NCBI GenBank assembly: GCA_964036045.1
Contig: CAXIWF010000934.1
Span: 1 to 64,000, forward strand
Direction: 5' to 3'
Length of the DNA: 64,000 nt
From: Eutreptiella sp. 'Long Island Sound 2002'
Lineage: Eukaryota; Euglenozoa; Euglenophyceae; Eutreptiales; Eutreptiaceae
In this document: piece by piece, positions 58,447-64,000 of the stretch
How positions within the stretch are numbered: the first letter of the stretch is position 1
Layout of the letters: each line of letters starts with the position of its first letter
The notes under the pieces: generated by a model
What the model was told of the DNA's origin: nothing
Seen by the model: the letters and a program-made list of their open reading frames with translations, nothing else
Databases searched by the model: none
Position numbers and translations under genes: made by a program

Positions 58447-59836
58447 AAGTGTAGGTACGGCGTGTTGATGCGGATGCTGGTGTGTGGTTCTTTTTGAATG
58501 GGTTGTTGGGACATGAAAGGGCGGGGTACGGTGGCCTGTGTGGAATTGGATGGGTGCGGTGGGATGTAAATGTGAATGTGAGCACATTTGGGGGGTTGCA
58601 CGAAAGTGTAGGTATGCCGTGTTGAGGCGGATGGGGGAGGGGTGGGTGTTTTTGAATGGGGTGTTGGAACATGAAATGGCGGGGTACCGTGGCCTGTGCC
58701 GGGTTTGGTGGATGCGCTGGGATGCAAATGTGAATGTGAGCACATTGGGAGGGTTGCAAGAAAGTGCAGGTATGGCGTGTTGATGCGGATGGGGGAGGGG
58801 TGGGTGTTTTTGAATGGGGTGTTGGAACACGAAAGGGCGAGGTACGGTGGCCTGTGTGGGGTTGGGTGGGTGCAGTGGGATGCAAATGTGAATGTGAGCA
58901 CATACGGGGGGTCGCACGAAAGTGTAGGTATGGCGTGTTGATGCGGATGGAGGAGGGGTGGGTGTTTTTGAATGGGGTGTTGGGACATGAAAGGGCGGGG
59001 TACGGTGGCCTGTGTGGGGTTGGGTGGATGCGGTGGGATGCAAATGTGAATGTGAGCACATTTGGGGGGTTGCACGAAAGTGTAGGTATGCCGCGTTGAG
59101 GCGGATGGGGGAGGGGTGGGTGTTTTTGAATGGGGTGTTGGAACATGAAATGGCGGGGTACCGTGGCCTGTGCCGGGTTGGGTGGATGCGGTGGGATGCA
59201 AATGTGAATGTAAGCACATTGGGGGGGTTGTAGGAAAGTGTAGGTATGGCGTGTTGATGCGGATGGGGGAGGGGTGGGTGTTTTTGAATGGGTCGTTGGA
59301 ACATGAAAGGGCGATGCTGCCATGGACATCTGAACTGGCTTTGCCAGGCAAAAACATTTCCAGCCGCGGTGGCTCCATTAAGGTCCACCGCTCGCTAGTA
59401 AAATTGGGGTAAAAATCGGCTATGTTTTTCGCTACACAGAGGGGGTGCTGGTTGTACCATGCACTGCACCACGGCCTCCTAACATCTTTGCAATGAGGTG
59501 CACTCCACAGCTGCCCTCCCCTCGATCATTACATCACATTCCAAGCCATAGTTGCTCACCCGGGATGCTCCCCTTGCTGGTCTCTCTGGTGATTACCACA
59601 AGTGTAGGTACGGCGTGTTGATGCGGATGCTGGTGTGTGGTTCTTTTTGAATGGGTTGTTGGGACATGAAAGGGCGGGGTACGGTGGCCTGTGTAGAATT
59701 GGATGGGTGCGGTGGGATGCAAATGTGAATGTGAGCACATTTGGGGGGTTGCACGAAAGTGTAGGTATGGCGTGTTGATGCGGATGGGGGAGGGGTGGGT
59801 GTTTTTGAATGGGGTGTTGGGACATGAAAGGGCGGG
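58447..59836 (+). repeat. 158-bp satellite array, unit D
   Basis: Two blocks, 58447-59312 (5.5 monomers) and 59600-59836 (1.5 monomers). Confidence 0.95.
59313..59599 (-). repeat. Inverted-P spacer, unit D
   Basis: Complete 287-bp spacer, CTCGATCATT variant. Confidence 0.9.
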
Positions 59837-59840
59837 ATTT

Positions 59841-60045
59841 GTGGTAAACAGCGGAGAGACCAGCAAGGGGAGCATCCCGGGTGAGCAACTATGGGTTGGA
59901 ATGTGATGTAATGATAGAGAGGAAGGCATTTGTGAAGTGGTATGCATTCTGAAGGTGGTAGGAGGCCGTGGTGCAGTGCAAAGTATACCCAGCACCCTCC
60001 TTGTATGGCAAAAAACATCCCCAATTTTTACCCCGATTTTACAAG
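59841..60045 (+). repeat. Hybrid P1/P2 module, unit E
   Basis: Its first bases (GTGGTAAACAGCGG) are P1-specific. From GGGGAGCATCCCGGGTGAG onward it follows P2, and P2's right flank comes next. It looks like the product of recombination between the two direct P copies. Confidence 0.85.
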
Positions 60046-60055
60046 TATTTTACTA

Positions 60056-60316
60056 CATGGTGGGGCACATCCTGCGGCACATGGTGGGGCACATGGTGGG
60101 GCACATCCCAGGGCACATCGTGGGGTTCACAGTGGGGCACACTGTGGGGCACATCATGGGGCACATCAATTGGCATTTGGCGGGCACATCGTGCGGCACA
60201 TGGTGGGGCACATGGTGGGGCACATCATGGGTCACATTCTGGTGAGCATTGAGGGGCACATTCTGGGGCACATCGTGGGCCACATTGCGGGGCACATCCT
60301 GGGGCAGTGCGGTGAA
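60056..60316 (+). repeat. 12-bp minisatellite, unit E
   Basis: Identical in layout to the unit A copy. Confidence 0.9.
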
Positions 60317-61002
60317 AGGTGGTGTGGTGTGGTCTAGCGTGGTGTGGATTGATGTGGTGTAGTGTTTCTTCCTTTTGTGTGGTGCCATGTGAGGAACATG
60401 TTGTAACCGCTGCATAGTGGTTGATCTTTGTTGTAACTGCGAAGCCTGTAGCCTTGATGCCCCAGGGGTCGTAACGCCCGACACTGCCCCTGATATCTCC
60501 GAACCCACATAACCCTCTTCAGACCCATATCCAGCTTAGGGGAGCGACATATGCGAAGCACTTGTAAGTCCTTTGAACTCCATGGTGGAATATGAAGAGT
60601 ACGAAAACCCGGTCTACAAAAATGGAGCAGACATAGAATCTCAATGCGCATTCATCGCACATAATGACACAACGTGAAATCATTCGAAATAATTTAAATA
60701 AATCCGATTGGGAAATCACGAAAGACAAATGCGACTCGACGCGCGCTCACAGGCGACATCTGGCGGCGAACGGAAAACATGAAAACAAGCGGAAAATTTA
60801 CTGCACTAATGTACATCTGAGAATCATTGAAATTCTGATCACATCAGTGTATAATTGAGTGCTGTCAGTGCTGCCGTTACACATGTGTGGTGCACTGGTT
60901 CAGGGCTGTTTGTGTTGTCTTGAGGCCTCATTCCATAGGCGAGGTGGTTTGTGAGTGCCAAAAGAATGCATCCTAGTAGGTTACTTTTGCGTTCTAAAAT
61001 AT

Positions 61003-62843
61003 CCCAAACACCCGATCATTTTTTTGGGAAAATATCCTAATTATCCTAAAAAAAAGGGTTACGGTTAACCTTAGCTTTAACGGTAACCATTTTTTAGGAT
61101 AGTTAGGATATTTTTGGTCCTTGCCTGGAAGAATATTAAGTACTTGGGATATTTTGGACATTTTTCAGCAGGAGGTTTCAGTCTAGATGAGTCAGCTAGG
61201 GATATTTAGGATATTTAGGATATTTTTTGCATGACGTTTTAGGATCTTTTCTCGCATTTAGAATATTTGTTCTGGCGAGGTTGGGATGTTTTTGACGATT
61301 GCTTATCACAACATGTTCAGCCTGCGGTTGTTTGTCCATTACGATGTTGAGGATGGTCCACATAATGAGGATATTGTCTCCATCAGGACTTAGGATATTT
61401 TTGGCAATGTACTCATCACAATGGTAGCTGTAACCCTTCTTCGAATCTTTGGAATATTTCTGGTGTTCTGCCCAAAGCTACATGAAGTACTTGGGATATT
61501 GAGGATATTTTTGAGCAAGAACGTTCAGTCAATTGAGGATATTTGGGATATTTAGGATATTTTCTGCATGATCTGAGAGAATGGTGCTGATATTCAGGAT
61601 GTTTGGTCTGGCGAGATTAGGAAGTATTTGACACGTGCTGAGCACAACATTTTCAGCATCCTGTTGTAGGCCCATTGGATGGTTCAGAATATTTAGGATA
61701 ATTCGAATATTGTCTCCTATAGGACTTATGATATCTTCCTTCTAGCCATCGCTACTTACTCATCACACCAATAGCGGATACTTACAATATGTTCGATGAT
61801 ATGCCCCGAACAATATTACGTACTTAGGATATTTAGGATGTTTTTGAGAAAAGAAACGAGCCAGGTCAGAACATTTGGGATACTTAGGATATTTTCTGCA
61901 TGAGGTTTAACGATCTTCCCGATGATTCGGATGACTGACTTGGCAAAATTAGGACTCGCAACATTTTCAACATCCCGTTGTTTGCCCATTGGGATGTTTA
62001 GGATATTTAGGATAATTAGGATATTTTCTCCGTCAGCACTTATGATATTTTTATTCTTAGATTTTTCATGTATAGTAATGGCAAATTCCTCATCACAACC
62101 GTACTTGTAACCACTCTTAGGATATTTAAGATATTCCTTGCTGTTATCGAAGAAAGTGGAGTACTTAGCACATTAAAGATGTTTGCTAGCCCCAACTTTC
62201 AGTCCCAAAAGTTGAGGACATTTAGGATACTTAGGATGTTTTTTGCACAAATTAGACAGTGTTTTTAGGCTAAGGCTAACCGTTTTATCCATCTCTTTGA
62301 CAATGACCCATCGCAACATGTTTGCCAGGTCAGGAGGTTTAGGATAATTACATGCCCAGAGCCACACAAAGTACTTGGGATATTTGGGATATTTTTGAGA
62401 ACAAATGTTCAGTCAGTTGAAGATATTTAGGATATTTTCTCCAACAGGAGTTAGAATATCGTTCTTTTTACATTTTGCATGTGTAGTGATGGCAAATAAC
62501 TCATGACAACCGTAATTGTAACCACGCTTAGGATATGTAGTATATTCGTTGGTGTTATCGAGGAATATTCAGTACTTGGCATAGTTAGGATGTTTCCTAG
62601 CCCTAACGTTCTGTCCCAAAGGCTGGGGATGTTCAGGATACTTAGGATGTTTTTTCCACGCGTTAGACAGAGGTTCTAGGATAAGGATAACCTATTTTTC
62701 CATATCTTTGACAATGACTCATCGCAACATGTTCGCCTGGTTAGGACTTTTATGATAATTAGGATCATTAGGATCTTTTCTGCATTCGGACTTAGGATCG
62801 TTTTCTCAAACACGACTTAGGACATTCGTTGGCGCGCTTTTCA
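61003..62843 (+). repeat. AT-rich ~338-bp repeat region, unit E
   Basis: Counterpart of the unit A region, closest to the unit D copy. Confidence 0.8.
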
Positions 62844-63868
62844 TTTCGTACGGGTTAGCCATCGGGATGCGCAGCCTTGATAGATCTATGGTTGTGTAGA
62901 AGATTGTGATATTGTATTTTAAACTCACTAGGATATTGGGGACATCTGGGATGTTTCTCAAAATTGGTTAGGACAATTTGATCCCATACCTCATCTGCTA
63001 TGGGTTTGACATTTTGGTAAGTTGTTGAGCATCGAATCATGCAGTACTTTGGCAGCCGCGGTTTTGTAGCACACAGGACACATGCAGTGTTCTGTTTCCA
63101 ACAGACAATGGTATGTACAAAATTTGTAACATCGTCACGCAACAAACTAGGATTTTTTGAACCGTGAAGTGGACCACTTCGACATTCCTTTTTGCGATAG
63201 TAATAGTGATACGTCTTTACTACCTGCAATATCACTGCGTCAAGATTTTTGCGGACAAAAGAGGTTGAGGAAAGTTGCAATAGTTATGATAATTTGTGGC
63301 TTACAGTTTAGAATGTATTTCCTGCCTTTGAATTATGGCTAGATCGAGCATTTGGACCATTCATATATTCCCTCAAGGAGCTAGGGTTGTTGAGATTCCT
63401 CGTTCAGCAAATTTTTGAAATCCTTTTTAGCCTTTGCGTACAGGCCTATGCGGGTTACACAGAAGGATTTCCCGAAGGTATGTGGCATTGTAGAGGCATG
63501 TGCACATTTGGAATCTCTAAGATTCTTGTCCAGGAGGGGGGCGGGATGGTCTCAGCACACTCAGAGGAAGATCTAGCTCCTAAGAAGGTGCCATGGCGGC
63601 CATGTGCGAAAAACATGAGCTTCAATGAGACCTTTGTTCTGCACCATGGAAGTTTTTGGATACAGCTTGCAATAGACAGCACTGCGCACAAGACACAACA
63701 CATTGCTCACAGCACGACATGGTGCAAAGAATACAAAACAAAACTCCCAGCAAAGCTGACTAGAAGCCCAAAAAACAAGCTGTCCCCAGGACAACACTCT
63801 CCATACAGCGTATCACTGTGCACATCGATCGGCAACGTCACCGAATGCAACAGATTGGAAAAAACATC

Positions 63869-64000
63869 GTGTTGAGGCGGATGGGGGAGGGGTGGGTGTT
63901 TTTGAATGGGGTGTTGGAACATGAAATGGCGGGGTACCGTGGCCTGTGCCGGGTTGGGTGGATGCGGTGGGATGCAAATGTGAATGTGAGCACATTGGGG
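63869..64000 (+). repeat. 158-bp satellite, unit E, partial
   Basis: Begins in mid-monomer at GTGTTGAGGCGG directly after the pre-Q1 sequence and runs off the window. Confidence 0.9.

Larger units (their letters stand above)
51913..59836 (+). repeat. Macro-unit D (7,924 bp), internally deleted
   Basis: Co-linear with A (offset 51,827 falling to 51,824) up to 58358, including a complete 5S gene. At 58358/58359 it jumps from just right of S2 into the middle of an inverted-P spacer. The 181-bp repeat, the 2.6-kb stretch and most satellite blocks are absent. Two satellite blocks of 866 and 237 bp remain. Segments 52813-53496, 55777-56381 and 56581-57124 hold no gene I can support. Confidence 0.93.
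59837..64000 (+). repeat. Macro-unit E, right end outside the window
   Basis: Starts with a P1/P2 hybrid module, so the ~418 bp between the two P copies is missing. It is then co-linear with A (offset 59,333) to 63868, where it jumps from just before Q1 directly into satellite. No 5S gene lies in the visible part. Segments 60319-61002 and 63283-63868 hold no gene I can support. Confidence 0.92.

Overview
The window is 64 kb of eukaryotic, almost gene-free repeat DNA. Evidence for a eukaryote: three complete 5S rRNA genes of eukaryotic type with internal control elements and an immediate T6 RNA polymerase III stop, a Penelope-like retroelement, satellite DNA with a near-nucleosomal period, and no bacterial-type operons or coding density. 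I cannot place the organism more precisely; a protist or alga is a guess.

The whole window is one giant tandem array. Four complete macro-units and part of a fifth lie head to tail: A (86-17635, 17,550 bp), B (17636-37599, 19,964 bp), C (37600-51912, 14,313 bp), D (51913-59836, 7,924 bp) and E (59837-64000, cut by the window end). A full unit reads left to right as: two direct copies of a 200-290 bp module (P), a 12-bp GGGGCACAT-type minisatellite, an AT-rich region built from a degenerate ~338-bp repeat full of TAGGATATT, a first copy of a ~200-bp module (Q1), a 397-bp segment ending in 24-bp inverted repeats, a minus-strand 5S rRNA gene, a second Q copy (Q2), a pair of 150-bp repeats (S1, S2), a 181-bp tandem repeat, about 2.6 kb without recognisable genes, and a long array of a 158-bp G-rich satellite. 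The satellite array is cut into blocks by 287-bp spacers, which are inverted copies of module P. Blocks differ in length by whole numbers of monomers.

Units differ by clear structural events. B carries one extra satellite block plus spacer compared with A. C carries a Penelope-like element (43067-47299) joined on its left to the 5S-flanking segment and on its right to satellite, so its 5S gene and about 5 kb of the unit are missing; C also carries a 44-bp poly(A)-tailed insertion with a 14-bp target duplication. D has lost everything between S2 and the last satellite blocks. E has a recombined P module and later jumps from the pre-Q1 region straight into satellite.

The only convincing protein genes are the two overlapping frames of the Penelope-like element: a basic, coiled-coil ORF1 protein and a 756-residue reverse transcriptase with no visible GIY-YIG endonuclease. 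Its 573-bp pseudo-LTRs each carry a hammerhead-ribozyme-like core. Very long minus-strand open frames across the satellite are judged to be composition artefacts, because all three frames are open and copies are broken by single-base changes.
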